A stretch of 64,000 bases of DNA from Alloboseaceae bacterium BT-24-1. Its GTDB lineage: Bacteria > Pseudomonadota > Alphaproteobacteria > Rhizobiales > Beijerinckiaceae. The DNA is taken from NCBI GenBank assembly GCA_025846845.1, contig JAOYTL010000021.1, positions 1-64,000 of the forward strand, given 5' to 3'. Shown here in pieces: positions 12,173 through 20,265 of this stretch (the stretch's first letter is position 1; each line of letters opens with the position of its first letter). Below the pieces are notes generated by a model. That model did no database searches. It was not told where the DNA came from and saw only the letters and a program-made list of their open reading frames with translations. Position numbers and translations under genes: made by a program.

Positions 12173-12409
12173 ATGGCGATGGAAGCAAGCGAGATCGAGC
12201 GCATGATCAAGGCGGCGTTCCCCGACGCCATCGTCGAGATCAAGGATCTTGCCGGCGACGGCGACCATTATGCCGCGACCGTGGCCTCGGCCGCCTTCAA
12301 GGGTAAGTCACGCGTCCAGCAGCATCAGATGGTCTATGCCGCGCTGCAAGGAAACATGGGCGGCGTGCTGCATGCCCTTGCGCTGACGACGACGGTTCCC
12401 CAAGATTAG
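12173..12409 (+). CDS. bolA: BolA family protein
   Basis: A 78-residue BolA/IbaG-type protein (class II KH-like fold): start MAMEASEIERMIKAAFPDAI, centre DGDHYAATVASAAFKGKSRV, conserved QHQMVYAAL. The ATG at 12173 is chosen because GAGGAG sits 8 bases upstream; a longer open frame from 12146 runs into the repeat. BolA proteins pair with monothiol CGFS glutaredoxins to carry [2Fe-2S] clusters, and exactly such a glutaredoxin follows 46 bases downstream, so the two form an iron-sulfur/iron-sensing unit. Confidence 0.95.
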   Translation: MAMEASEIERMIKAAFPDAIVEIKDLAGDGDHYAATVASAAFKGKSRVQQHQMVYAALQGNMGGVLHALALTTTVPQD

Positions 12410-12455
12410 AACGAGTTCATCCAGCGGGCCTTGAACCCGCCGCAGGAGAAAAGAC

Positions 12456-12791
12456 ATGAGCGACGTCAACGCCCGTATCGATGCCGAAGTGAAGTCCAGC
12501 GACGTGGTGCTCTTCATGAAGGGCACGCCGCAATTCCCGATGTGCGGCTTCTCCGGCCAGGTCGTGCAGATCCTCTCTTACGTCGGCGTGCCGTTCAAGG
12601 GCGTCAACGTGCTCGAGGACCAGGAGATCCGCGAGGGCATCAAGGCCTATTCGAACTGGCCGACCATCCCGCAGCTCTACGTCAAGGGCGAGTTCGTCGG
12701 CGGCTGCGACATCACCCGCGAGATGTTCCAGGCCGGCGAACTGCAGGCGCTGCTCGAGGAGAAGGGCATCGCCGTCAAGCAGGCGAGCTAA
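12456..12791 (+). CDS. grxD: Monothiol glutaredoxin Grx4 type (CGFS)
   Basis: A 111-residue glutaredoxin with the monothiol active site MCGFSGQ and the glutathione-binding patterns WPTIPQLYVKGEFVGGCDI. The length and CGFS motif identify the Grx4/Grx5 class, which binds a bridging [2Fe-2S] cluster with glutathione and partners BolA. ATG at 12456 with AGGAGAA upstream. It lies in an operon with bolA; the zeta-like kinase gene converges from the other strand 7 bases after its stop. Confidence 0.96.
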   Translation: MSDVNARIDAEVKSSDVVLFMKGTPQFPMCGFSGQVVQILSYVGVPFKGVNVLEDQEIREGIKAYSNWPTIPQLYVKGEFVGGCDITREMFQAGELQALLEEKGIAVKQAS

Positions 12792-12798
12792 GCTTCGC

Positions 12799-13407
12799 TC
12801 AAGCTTCGGCGCAGGCAGGCAATATGTCGAGGGCGCTCCAGAGCGCCTCCGGCAGGTTGTCGGATCGTTCAAGAAGGGCGAGGCAGCCTCGGCGCCCTTC
12901 GGCGACGACCTGCGGGCGCAATGTGGCGTTGTTGAAGACGCGCCACTGATCGACGAAGCCGATATAGGTGGGCAGGTTCGAGATCGCCCTATCGAAGCGG
13001 CGGCGCACATCGGCTTCGGCGACGTCATGCCCGCCTTCGCTGACGCGGCGGGCGATGCGCGACAGCGACACTTCCGGCGAAGCGACCAGGAAGAAGAGCA
13101 GGTTGATCGCGAAGCCGGCTTCGCGCGCGGCAGTGATCGTGCGCAGATGCGTCTTGCCCGACAAGGTCGTCTCGATCGAGAACGAGCGCCCTTCACTGAT
13201 CAGCGACCGGGTCATTGCCAGCGCCACGCGAGCCGCGCGTTGCTGCTCGGCCGACGGGTCGAGCGGGGAAAGACCACGCGCGATCTCGTCGAGATTGACG
13301 AAGCTCGTGCTGCCCGAGACGGCCCTGATATGCCGGAAGGCGTAAGTCGTCTTGCCGACGCCGTTGGGCCCGGCGACAATCCAGAATTGCGGTTTTCGGG
13401 CGGTCAT
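12799..13407 (-). CDS. Zeta-toxin-like P-loop kinase (COG4185 type), no antitoxin seen
   Basis: A 202-residue P-loop protein: Walker A GPNGVGKTT near the N terminus, NLDEIARGLSPLDPS (the NxDE substrate-site pattern of zeta toxins), and FSIETTLSGKTHL. These match the zeta toxin / 'predicted ABC-type ATPase' family, whose characterised members phosphorylate UDP-N-acetylglucosamine. No epsilon-like or other small antitoxin gene is adjacent: the 50 bases upstream lead directly into the carbamoyltransferase stop. Because it follows that gene on the same strand it may be co-transcribed with it. It could be a non-toxic housekeeping kinase; function is uncertain. Confidence 0.8.
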   Translation of the reverse strand: MTARKPQFWIVAGPNGVGKTTYAFRHIRAVSGSTSFVNLDEIARGLSPLDPSAEQQRAARVALAMTRSLISEGRSFSIETTLSGKTHLRTITAAREAGFAINLLFFLVASPEVSLSRIARRVSEGGHDVAEADVRRRFDRAISNLPTYIGFVDQWRVFNNATLRPQVVAEGRRGCLALLERSDNLPEALWSALDILPACAEA

Positions 13408-13457
13408 TTTGCTTGGCTAGCACGCCCAGACATCGCAGGCCACGGTCAGGCGGCAGG

Positions 13458-15188
13458 TCACTTCACCAGCAGCCAGTCCTCGACCACCAGCGCATCCAGT
13501 CCGCTCGTGTAGAACATCAGGATGGCATCCTCGCTGCTGTGCAGGATCGGCTTGCCCATGATGTTGAACGAGGTGTTGAGGATCACCGGCACGCCGGTGA
13601 GCTCATGGAACGCCTTGATCAGCGCGTGGTAGCGCGGATTGCGCTCGGCGGTGACGCTCTGCAGGCGCCCGGTCGCATCCTCATGGACGACGGCGGGAAC
13701 GCGCGAACGCACCGCCGCCTTCCAGGTCAGGGTACGCTCCATATAGGGCGAGTCCTGATAGTTCTCGAACCAGTCTGGACCGTGCTCGGCCAGGATCGAA
13801 GGCGCGAAGGGCCGGAAGGCTTCACGATACTTCACCTTGGCGTTGAGGAGGTCCTTGGCGTCGGCCGGGCGCGCATCGGCCAGGATCGAGCGATTGCCGA
13901 GCGCGCGGGGCCCGAACTCGGCGCGCCCCTGCGCCCAGCCGATCAGCTTGCCTTCCGCCAGGAGCTTTGCCGTCGCGACGATGATCTCATCGGGCGAGAG
14001 CTTCTTCAGGCGCGGCTCCCAGGCCGCCATGCGCTCGAAGGGCTCGGTCGAGAGGCTCGAGCCGAGATAGGGGCTCATCGGCCCCTTCGGCGCCTGCCAA
14101 TCCGGATTGGCCTCGGCATGGGCGAGCCAGGCGGCACCGATCGCATTGCCGTCATCGGCCGGGGCGGAGGGGACATAGACCTGACGGAAGCCGTGGCGGC
14201 CGACGATCTTGCCGTTGAAGGAGGAGTTGAGCGCGCAGCCGCCGGCGAGCACGAGGTTTTCCGATGGGCAGAGCGCCGCCGTCTCGGCGAGCAGCGCCTC
14301 CATCATCTCGGCGAAGACGTCCTGGCCGCAGCGCGAGAGATCGGCCCAGCCCTTGTCGAGCGCGTCGGCCGGGCGGCGGGCGAGGATGTCGGCGGCGACC
14401 TGCTGGACCGTCGCGGCGTCGGCGAAGGTGAGCTTCGTGCCCTCGACGCGATAGAGCTTGCGCAGCAAGGCGAGCAATTCGGGATCGCTTCGGCCATAGG
14501 GCGCCAGCCCCATGATCTTCCATTCCTCGCCCTTGGCCTGGTCGAAGCCGGCGAGGTCGGTGACGAAGCCGAAATAGAAGCCGATCGATTCGCGGCCGCG
14601 ATGGCGCTTCAATTCGGTGAGGCGGCCATCCTTGAGCGCGAAGATGGCGGAGGCGCCGGTCTCGCCCATGCCGTCGACGACGAGGCAGGCGGCATCGCGG
14701 AAGGGCGACGACCATGAGGCGTAGGCGGCATGGCTGAGATGATGGCCGTAGCGCTTGATCCCGGTGACCTTCGCCTCGCCGAAGGCGCGGTCGAGCCCGA
14801 GCAGGGTGCCGAGCCCGGCGCGCTGCTGCTGGTGATGCAACGAGGCGATCAAGGCGCGCTCACTGCGTTCCGGCACAAGCGAGCGATTGAAGGCCGGCGA
14901 GAGCTTGAGCAGGGCGTCGAGGCTGAAGGCGCCGCCGCGGCTCATCTGGTCGAGGAAGCCGGTGAACTCCTCGCCCCAGCTGGTCGCGAGCCTGATCTGC
15001 GCGCCCTTCGGGATGTAGCGCTTGAGCAGGCTTTCCATTCGCACCGCCGTGTCCGGCTCGCAGTTCGGCGCCCGCTTGTATTGCAGATAGCGCTCGGTCG
15101 CCTCGGCGAACAGGACCTCTCCTCGAGGGTCGACGATGGCGATGGCGGGGTCGTGGAAAGTGGTGGCGAGGCCGATGGTGTAGCTCAT
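13458..15188 (-). CDS. NodU/CmcH-family O-carbamoyltransferase
   Basis: A 576-residue protein starting MSYTIGLATTFHDPAIAIVD. The N-terminal TsaD-like domain has the metal-binding YGHHLSHAAYASW motif and LVVDGMGETGA. The C-terminal carbamoyltransferase domain has GRAEFGPRALGNRSILADAR, KYREAFRPFAPSIL and LNTSFNIMGKPI. Such enzymes transfer carbamoyl from carbamoyl phosphate via carbamoyl-AMP to sugar or antibiotic hydroxyls (NodU, TobZ, CmcH). No nod, polyketide or aminoglycoside genes are nearby, so the acceptor is unknown. I chose ATG 15188 because family similarity begins there; an upstream ATG at 15221 adds 11 atypical residues, and neither start has a strong ribosome site. Confidence 0.9.
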   Translation of the reverse strand: MSYTIGLATTFHDPAIAIVDPRGEVLFAEATERYLQYKRAPNCEPDTAVRMESLLKRYIPKGAQIRLATSWGEEFTGFLDQMSRGGAFSLDALLKLSPAFNRSLVPERSERALIASLHHQQQRAGLGTLLGLDRAFGEAKVTGIKRYGHHLSHAAYASWSSPFRDAACLVVDGMGETGASAIFALKDGRLTELKRHRGRESIGFYFGFVTDLAGFDQAKGEEWKIMGLAPYGRSDPELLALLRKLYRVEGTKLTFADAATVQQVAADILARRPADALDKGWADLSRCGQDVFAEMMEALLAETAALCPSENLVLAGGCALNSSFNGKIVGRHGFRQVYVPSAPADDGNAIGAAWLAHAEANPDWQAPKGPMSPYLGSSLSTEPFERMAAWEPRLKKLSPDEIIVATAKLLAEGKLIGWAQGRAEFGPRALGNRSILADARPADAKDLLNAKVKYREAFRPFAPSILAEHGPDWFENYQDSPYMERTLTWKAAVRSRVPAVVHEDATGRLQSVTAERNPRYHALIKAFHELTGVPVILNTSFNIMGKPILHSSEDAILMFYTSGLDALVVEDWLLVK

Positions 15189-15275
15189 GGCCGGCAGCGT
15201 ATGGAGCAGCCGGCCGGCCATGGCAAATGTTGCAGATCGGTGACGCTGGGTGGCCGACCGGCTGTGTCTTTCAGA

Positions 15276-16268
15276 CTATTTGGCGAAGGCGATGCTGTCG
15301 GCGATCGCCTTGATCGCCGGCTCCAGCGAGGGATACGTCGCCTCGTCAGCGCTGACGATCATGCGGACGAAGCGGCCATCCGCGCCCAGGCCGATGTATT
15401 GGACGAAGCGCTTGGCGACCGCACCCTCCGTGGTCTTGCCCGAGATCATCGCGCCGCTGTCGCTGCCGGCGAAGGCGATCGTGTCGCGCTTGGTGATCTC
15501 GGCCTTCTCGAAGCCACGCGTGGTCTGCAGGAGCTTTTCGCCGACGGCAGCCAGCTGGCCGGCGGCGACCTGGCCGCCGGTCTGATAGCTGACGATCAGC
15601 ATCGGCTGCTGGCCCTTGGGGTCGGCGTTGAGCGGGCCGACCGTCATCAGCACGCCGAGGCCGCCGAAGGTGTCGACGACGCGGAAGGGGTCGGCGGCGC
15701 GGACACGGAAGGGCAGGGCGGCGAGCTTCTGGTCGAGCGTCGGTTCCGCCCCCAGCGACACGGTCTTCAGCATGGCGACGACATCGTCGCCATCGAGATC
15801 GGAATCATCCGGCGCCTGCACCGTGATCATCACGGTCTTGGCGCCCTTGAGCAGCACGATCCATTTGTCGAAGGTCGCAGCGCCCAACGCCTGCTGGCCG
15901 GTCAGGATGCGACCCGTGCCGGCGGCGGTCTCGATGTCCTCGGCGTCGTCGATGGTGATGTTCTGCTTGGCGAAATTGGTCTTCGCCGTCTCCAGATTGG
16001 TGAACAGCGCCGACAATTGCGGATGCGCCTCGGCGGGCAGCTCGACGACGAGTACGGAGGCCTTCGCCTCGACGTTCTCCAGACCGGCGAATTTGGCCGA
16101 TGGTGCGAAGCCCTTGAGCGGGGTCAGCGAGACCGTGGTCCCGGAAATCGCGGTGCGCTCCTGCGCCTGCGCATTCGCCGTCAACCCGGCGACCAGCAGG
16201 CCGCTCATCGCCAGGCGAAGGGTCGTTCGGGCGGCATGGCGCATCGTGCTCATGTCGAATCGGATCAT
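15276..16268 (-). CDS. Secreted protein of unknown function
   Basis: A 330-residue protein with a signal peptide (hydrophobic LAMSGLLVAGLTANAQA, probable cleavage after AQA, residues about 30-32). I recognise no family. The mature part is mixed alpha/beta, with repeated short beta-like segments (KASVLVVELPAEAH, KTVMITVQAPDD, QPMLIVSYQTGGQV) and no cysteines. The ATG at 16268 is preceded by CAGGAG, which decides it over an upstream in-frame ATG. It is flanked by the carbamoyltransferase and tlpA on the same strand, with gaps too large to prove an operon. Function unknown; periplasmic location inferred. Confidence 0.75.
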   Translation of the reverse strand: MIRFDMSTMRHAARTTLRLAMSGLLVAGLTANAQAQERTAISGTTVSLTPLKGFAPSAKFAGLENVEAKASVLVVELPAEAHPQLSALFTNLETAKTNFAKQNITIDDAEDIETAAGTGRILTGQQALGAATFDKWIVLLKGAKTVMITVQAPDDSDLDGDDVVAMLKTVSLGAEPTLDQKLAALPFRVRAADPFRVVDTFGGLGVLMTVGPLNADPKGQQPMLIVSYQTGGQVAAGQLAAVGEKLLQTTRGFEKAEITKRDTIAFAGSDSGAMISGKTTEGAVAKRFVQYIGLGADGRFVRMIVSADEATYPSLEPAIKAIADSIAFAK

Positions 16269-16438
16269 CGCGTCGCTCCTGTACGATCGGTGGGGTCCGC
16301 GTCGCCGACGGCAGACCATGCTGTAACTGGCTCGGCGGGTATGGGTTCACATCCCGCGCTCTTACGATCGAAGGATGAGGCCTTAAGCCGCTTGTCGCTC
16401 TTGTGCGTGTCAGCGTCGTGATCGACGGAGCCTGAAGC

Positions 16439-17068
16439 TCAGCGGCGACCGATTGCGGCTGAAATCATCGCCCTGGCGTCGGCACCCGCCCATTCGGCTG
16501 GGCCCTGCAGCAGAGCGAGCTCGCAGCCGGCCGGGTCGACCAACAAGCTGATCGGCATGCCCTCGACCTTCTTCACGGCGCGAATGTCCTGGAAGACCTT
16601 GGCCTGCGGGTCGGCATAATAGGCGAGGCGGGCGATGTTCTTGTCGGCCAGCCACTTCTTCGGCTTGTCGGGGTGGCGCGTGTCGATGTTGATCGCCACG
16701 ACCTCGAAATCGGAACCGCCGAGCGCACCCTGGAGCGCGTCGAGTGCCGGCATCTCGGTCAGGCAGGGCAGGCACCAGGTCGCCCAGAGATTGACCAGCA
16801 CGGTCTTGCCGCGAAAGGCCGAGAGCGTGGTTGGTTTGCCGTCCGGGCCGTTGAAGGCGAGATCGGGCAGCAGCGCAGGCTGCTTGGCGACCTCGACAGC
16901 CGCGACCTCGCCCTTCGCCAGGGGACGCAGCGCTTCCACCTTCGTAGCGGCCGCGCTGCAAGTGGAATTGCCGGCCGCGCCCCGTACGGAGTAGAAGGCC
17001 GCAGCGCCGCCGAGCGCAAGCAGCGCCAAGGCCCCACAGGCCATCACCATTTTCGACCGAGACGTCAT
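16439..17068 (-). CDS. tlpA: TlpA-like membrane-anchored thiol:disulfide oxidoreductase
   Basis: A 209-residue protein with an N-terminal membrane anchor (residues about 8-26) and a periplasmic thioredoxin fold. The active site is WATWCLPC, and the cis-Pro region is VEGMPISLLVDPAG. TlpA of rhizobia reduces proteins and copper chaperones needed for cytochrome oxidase assembly. Two extra Cys outside the active site (STCSAA and PAGCELALL) are present, as in Bradyrhizobium TlpA. The ATG at 17068 (AAGGACG upstream) is favoured over a longer open frame. It is divergent from argH with only 31 bases between starts, a familiar alphaproteobacterial arrangement. Confidence 0.92.
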   Translation of the reverse strand: MTSRSKMVMACGALALLALGGAAAFYSVRGAAGNSTCSAAATKVEALRPLAKGEVAAVEVAKQPALLPDLAFNGPDGKPTTLSAFRGKTVLVNLWATWCLPCLTEMPALDALQGALGGSDFEVVAINIDTRHPDKPKKWLADKNIARLAYYADPQAKVFQDIRAVKKVEGMPISLLVDPAGCELALLQGPAEWAGADARAMISAAIGRR

Positions 17069-17099
17069 CGCGCGTCCTTGAAGAGCAGGAAAGACCGCC

Positions 17100-18500
17100 G
17101 TGAGCAACCGCATGTGGGGTGGGCGTTTCGCCACAGGTCCCGACGCCATCATGGAGGAGATCAACGCCTCCATCGATTTCGACCAGCGCCTGTGGCGTCA
17201 GGATATCCGCGGCTCGCTGGCACATGCCGCCATGCTGGCCGAGACCGGCATCCTGACGAAGGACGACGTGGACGTCATTTCGGCCGGACTCAAGGGCATA
17301 GAGGACGAGATCGAGGCTGGGCGCTTCACGTTCTCGCGCGCGCTCGAAGACATCCACATGAACATCGAGAGCAATCTCAAGGAACGGATCGGGCTCGCCG
17401 CCGGGCGGCTGCACACCGCCCGTTCGCGCAACGACCAGGTCGCCACCGACATGCGGCTCTGGGTCCGCGATGCGCTCGACCAGCTCGACGAGCAGGTCGC
17501 CGACCTCCAGCTCGCGCTGGCGCAGAAGGCCGAGACCTATGCCGGCGCGGTGATGCCGGGCTTCACCCATCTGCAGTCGGCCCAGCCGGTCACTTTCGGC
17601 CACCATCTGCTCGCCTATGTCGAGATGCTGGCACGTGACCGCAGCCGGCTGCGCGATGCGCGCGAGCGGATGAACGAATGCCCGCTCGGCGCTGCCGCGC
17701 TCGCCGGCACCTCCTTCCCGATCGACCGGCACATGACCGCCAAGGCACTCGGCTTCGCACGCCCGACGGCGAACTCGCTCGATTCGGTCTCGGACCGCGA
17801 TTTCGTGCTGGAGACTTTGTCCGCCGCCTCGATCTGCGCCATGCACCTGTCGCGCCTCGCCGAGGAGATCGTGCTGTGGGCGACGCCGCAATTCGGCTTC
17901 GTCAAGCTCTCCGACAAGTTCTCGACCGGCTCCTCGATCATGCCGCAGAAGCGCAATCCCGACGCAGCCGAGCTGGTGCGCGGCAAGGCGGGGCGCATCT
18001 TCGGGGCGCTGCAGGGCCTGCTGACGATGATGAAGGGCCTGCCGCTGACCTATTCGAAGGACATGCAGGAGGACAAGGAAGGCACCTTCGACGCGGTGCA
18101 GACCCTGTCGCTCTGCCTTGCCGCGAGCGCCGGCATGGTCCGCGACATGTCGCCCGACCTCAAGGTGATGAAGAAGGCGGCCGGCCTCGGCTATGCCACC
18201 GCGACCGATCTCGCCGACTGGCTGGTGCGCGTGCTGAAGATGCCGTTCCGCGATGCGCACCACGTCACCGGCCGGCTCGTCGGCATCGCCTCGGCCAAGG
18301 GCGTCGGGCTGGAGAAGCTCTCGCTTGCCGAGATGCAGGAGGTCGAGCCGAAGATCAGCGACGAGATCTTCGGCGTGCTCGGCGTCGAGCGCTCGGTGAA
18401 GAGCCGCGTCAGCTATGGCGGCACCGCGCCGGCCAATGTGAAGCGGCAGGCCAGGCGCTGGCTGAAGCTGCTCGCCAAGGACGCGAAGCCGCAGCCATGA
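17100..18500 (+). CDS. argH: Argininosuccinate lyase
   Basis: A 466-residue enzyme of the fumarase/aspartase superfamily: N-terminal MWGGRFATGPDAIMEEIN, HTARSRNDQVATDMRLW, and the signature GSSIMPQKRNPDAAELVR holding the catalytic Ser loop. It cleaves argininosuccinate to arginine and fumarate, the last step of arginine synthesis. It starts with GTG at 17100 after GCAGGAAAG; an ATG lies four codons later. It leads the operon argH-lptM-lysA. Full length, no anomalies. Confidence 0.97.
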   Translation: MSNRMWGGRFATGPDAIMEEINASIDFDQRLWRQDIRGSLAHAAMLAETGILTKDDVDVISAGLKGIEDEIEAGRFTFSRALEDIHMNIESNLKERIGLAAGRLHTARSRNDQVATDMRLWVRDALDQLDEQVADLQLALAQKAETYAGAVMPGFTHLQSAQPVTFGHHLLAYVEMLARDRSRLRDARERMNECPLGAAALAGTSFPIDRHMTAKALGFARPTANSLDSVSDRDFVLETLSAASICAMHLSRLAEEIVLWATPQFGFVKLSDKFSTGSSIMPQKRNPDAAELVRGKAGRIFGALQGLLTMMKGLPLTYSKDMQEDKEGTFDAVQTLSLCLAASAGMVRDMSPDLKVMKKAAGLGYATATDLADWLVRVLKMPFRDAHHVTGRLVGIASAKGVGLEKLSLAEMQEVEPKISDEIFGVLGVERSVKSRVSYGGTAPANVKRQARRWLKLLAKDAKPQP

Positions 18501-18576
18501 TCCCGGCGCAAAGGCTCGCAAGCTTGCGCGCCATTCGCTACACTCGTCCCGAAGCTTCGCCCAAGGATCATTGTTC

Positions 18577-18834
18577 GTGCCGCAATCCCGCCTGAAACTC
18601 GGCCGCACCGTGCTGGTGATCGGCCTGCTTGGCCTCGCGCTTGCGGCTTGCGGCCGCCGTGGACCGTTGGAGCCGCCGCCGAACGCCAAGAATGCGGTCG
18701 ATCTGCCCGACAAGCAGACTGGCGCAGTGGAGAACACTTTCGCGACGGACGCCTCGCCGCTCGGCAAGCCGCCGAAGCGCAACAAGGCGATCGAGGTTCC
18801 CGAGAAGCCCTTCGTGCTCGACCCGCTGCTCTGA
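18577..18834 (+). CDS. lptM: Small outer-membrane lipoprotein, LptM-like
   Basis: An 85-residue lipoprotein: hydrophobic segment VLVIGLLGLALAACG ends in the lipobox LAAC, followed directly by GRRGPLEPPPNAK, the GxxGPL(E/Y)xP signature of LptM (formerly YifL-type) lipoproteins, which assist LptD maturation in E. coli. I place the start at GTG 18577, 9 bases after AAGGA; a TTG at 18571 is too close to that site. It lies between argH and lysA, the usual position in alphaproteobacteria. Function by family analogy only. Confidence 0.85.
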   Translation: MPQSRLKLGRTVLVIGLLGLALAACGRRGPLEPPPNAKNAVDLPDKQTGAVENTFATDASPLGKPPKRNKAIEVPEKPFVLDPLL

Positions 18835-18841
18835 GTCTCCG

Positions 18842-20131
18842 ATGCATCACTTTGCCTATCGCGACGGCGCGCTCTTCGCCGAGGACGTCGACCTGCGCGA
18901 GATCGCGGAGACGGTCGGAACACCGGTCTATGTCTACTCTTCGGCGACGATCGAGCGGCACTACCGCCTCTACGAAGCAGCGATGAAGTCGACTGCGCCG
19001 GGCAAGCCGGCGCATGTCTTCTACGCCATGAAGGCGAACAGCAATCTTGGCGTGCTGAAGACGCTGGCGGCGCTCGGCGCCGGCGCCGACACGGTCTCCG
19101 AGGGCGAGATCCGCAAGGCGCTGGCCGCTGGCTTCCCGGCCGACAAGATCGTCTTCTCCGGCGTCGGCAAGAGCGAAAGCGAGCTCGCCTTCGCCGTCGA
19201 GGCCGGGATCTTCCAGGTCAATATCGAGACCGAGGGCGAGCTCGACCTGCTTTCGAAGGTTGCCCAGCGGCTGGGCAAGCGCCAAGAAGCAGTGTTCCGG
19301 GTCAATCCGGACATCGGCGCGGGCGGCCACGCCAAGATCACCACGGGGTCCTCGGCCAACAAGTTCGGCGTCTCCTTTGAGGAAGTGCATCGGCTCTATG
19401 CCCGCGCCGCCAACATGGCGGGCGTCAGGATCATGGGGCTCGCCGTGCATATCGGCAGCCAGATCCGCGAAGTCGGCGCCTTCGAGGCGGCCTATGCCAA
19501 GATGCGTGACCTCGTGCTGGCGTTGCGAGCGGAAGGACATCGCGTCGACCGGCTCGATCTCGGTGGCGGGCTCGGCATCCCCTACGACATCCCCAGGGAA
19601 TTCGATCACGGACCCGGGCTGATCGAGGCCTATGCCGATATGGTCGCCAAGCTGATGCAGGGGCTCGATGCCGAGCTCGGTTTCGAGCCGGGCCGGCTGA
19701 TCGTCGGCAATGCCGGCATCCTCCTGACCAGGGTGCTGCATCTCAATCCGCGTCCGACCAAGCAGTTCCTCGTCGTCGACGCGGCGATGAACGACCTGCT
19801 GCGGCCGGCGATGTACGAGGCCTATCACGAAATCTGGCCGGTGGCGGAGCCGGAGGAGGGCGCGAAGACGATCGCCTACGACGTCGTCGGGCCGATCTGC
19901 GAATCAGGCGACACCTTCACCACCGGACGCGATCTCTCCGAGCTGAAGCCCGGCGACCTGATCGCCTTCATGACCGCCGGGGCTTACGGCGCCAGCATGT
20001 CCTCGACCTACAATCAGCGCCCGCTCGTCGCCGAAGTGCTGGTAAAGGGCGACAAATTCGCCGTGACGCGGCCGCGCCAGACCTATGAAGAGCTGATCGG
20101 CACGGATCGTGCACCGCCCTGGCTGCCCTGA
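18842..20131 (+). CDS. lysA: Diaminopimelate decarboxylase
   Basis: A 429-residue PLP enzyme of the alanine-racemase-like fold. The PLP lysine is in FYAMKANSNLGVLK, the phosphate-binding and substrate regions are GGGLGIPYD and HIGSQI, and the cross-subunit catalytic Cys is in PICESGDTF. It converts meso-diaminopimelate to lysine. The ATG at 18842 begins the conserved MHHFAYRDGALFAEDVDL; a much longer open frame upstream overlaps lptM and is not coding. The ribosome site is weak, consistent with coupling to lptM 7 bases upstream. Confidence 0.97.
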   Translation: MHHFAYRDGALFAEDVDLREIAETVGTPVYVYSSATIERHYRLYEAAMKSTAPGKPAHVFYAMKANSNLGVLKTLAALGAGADTVSEGEIRKALAAGFPADKIVFSGVGKSESELAFAVEAGIFQVNIETEGELDLLSKVAQRLGKRQEAVFRVNPDIGAGGHAKITTGSSANKFGVSFEEVHRLYARAANMAGVRIMGLAVHIGSQIREVGAFEAAYAKMRDLVLALRAEGHRVDRLDLGGGLGIPYDIPREFDHGPGLIEAYADMVAKLMQGLDAELGFEPGRLIVGNAGILLTRVLHLNPRPTKQFLVVDAAMNDLLRPAMYEAYHEIWPVAEPEEGAKTIAYDVVGPICESGDTFTTGRDLSELKPGDLIAFMTAGAYGASMSSTYNQRPLVAEVLVKGDKFAVTRPRQTYEELIGTDRAPPWLP

Positions 20132-20265
20132 CGACGCTTCACAATTCCCGGAGCGCCTGTGGGCTCGGGCGCCTCAGTGCTGGTCACGCCACATTCCCGT
20201 GCTAGCCTGCTTGCTCGATCGATGAAGCCAATTGAGGCGCCGCGGGGGGCGGCTCGGAGCATCGG

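Noticed and set aside
12799..15188. A defence island (kinase, carbamoyltransferase, nearby toxin genes)
   Set aside because: No nuclease, methylase, helicase or sensor effector accompanies them; flanking genes are ordinary core metabolism.
16410..18923. Open frame of over 800 codons on the minus strand across argH and tlpA
   Set aside because: It covers argH antisense and crosses tlpA and lptM in wrong frames; no protein family is seen.
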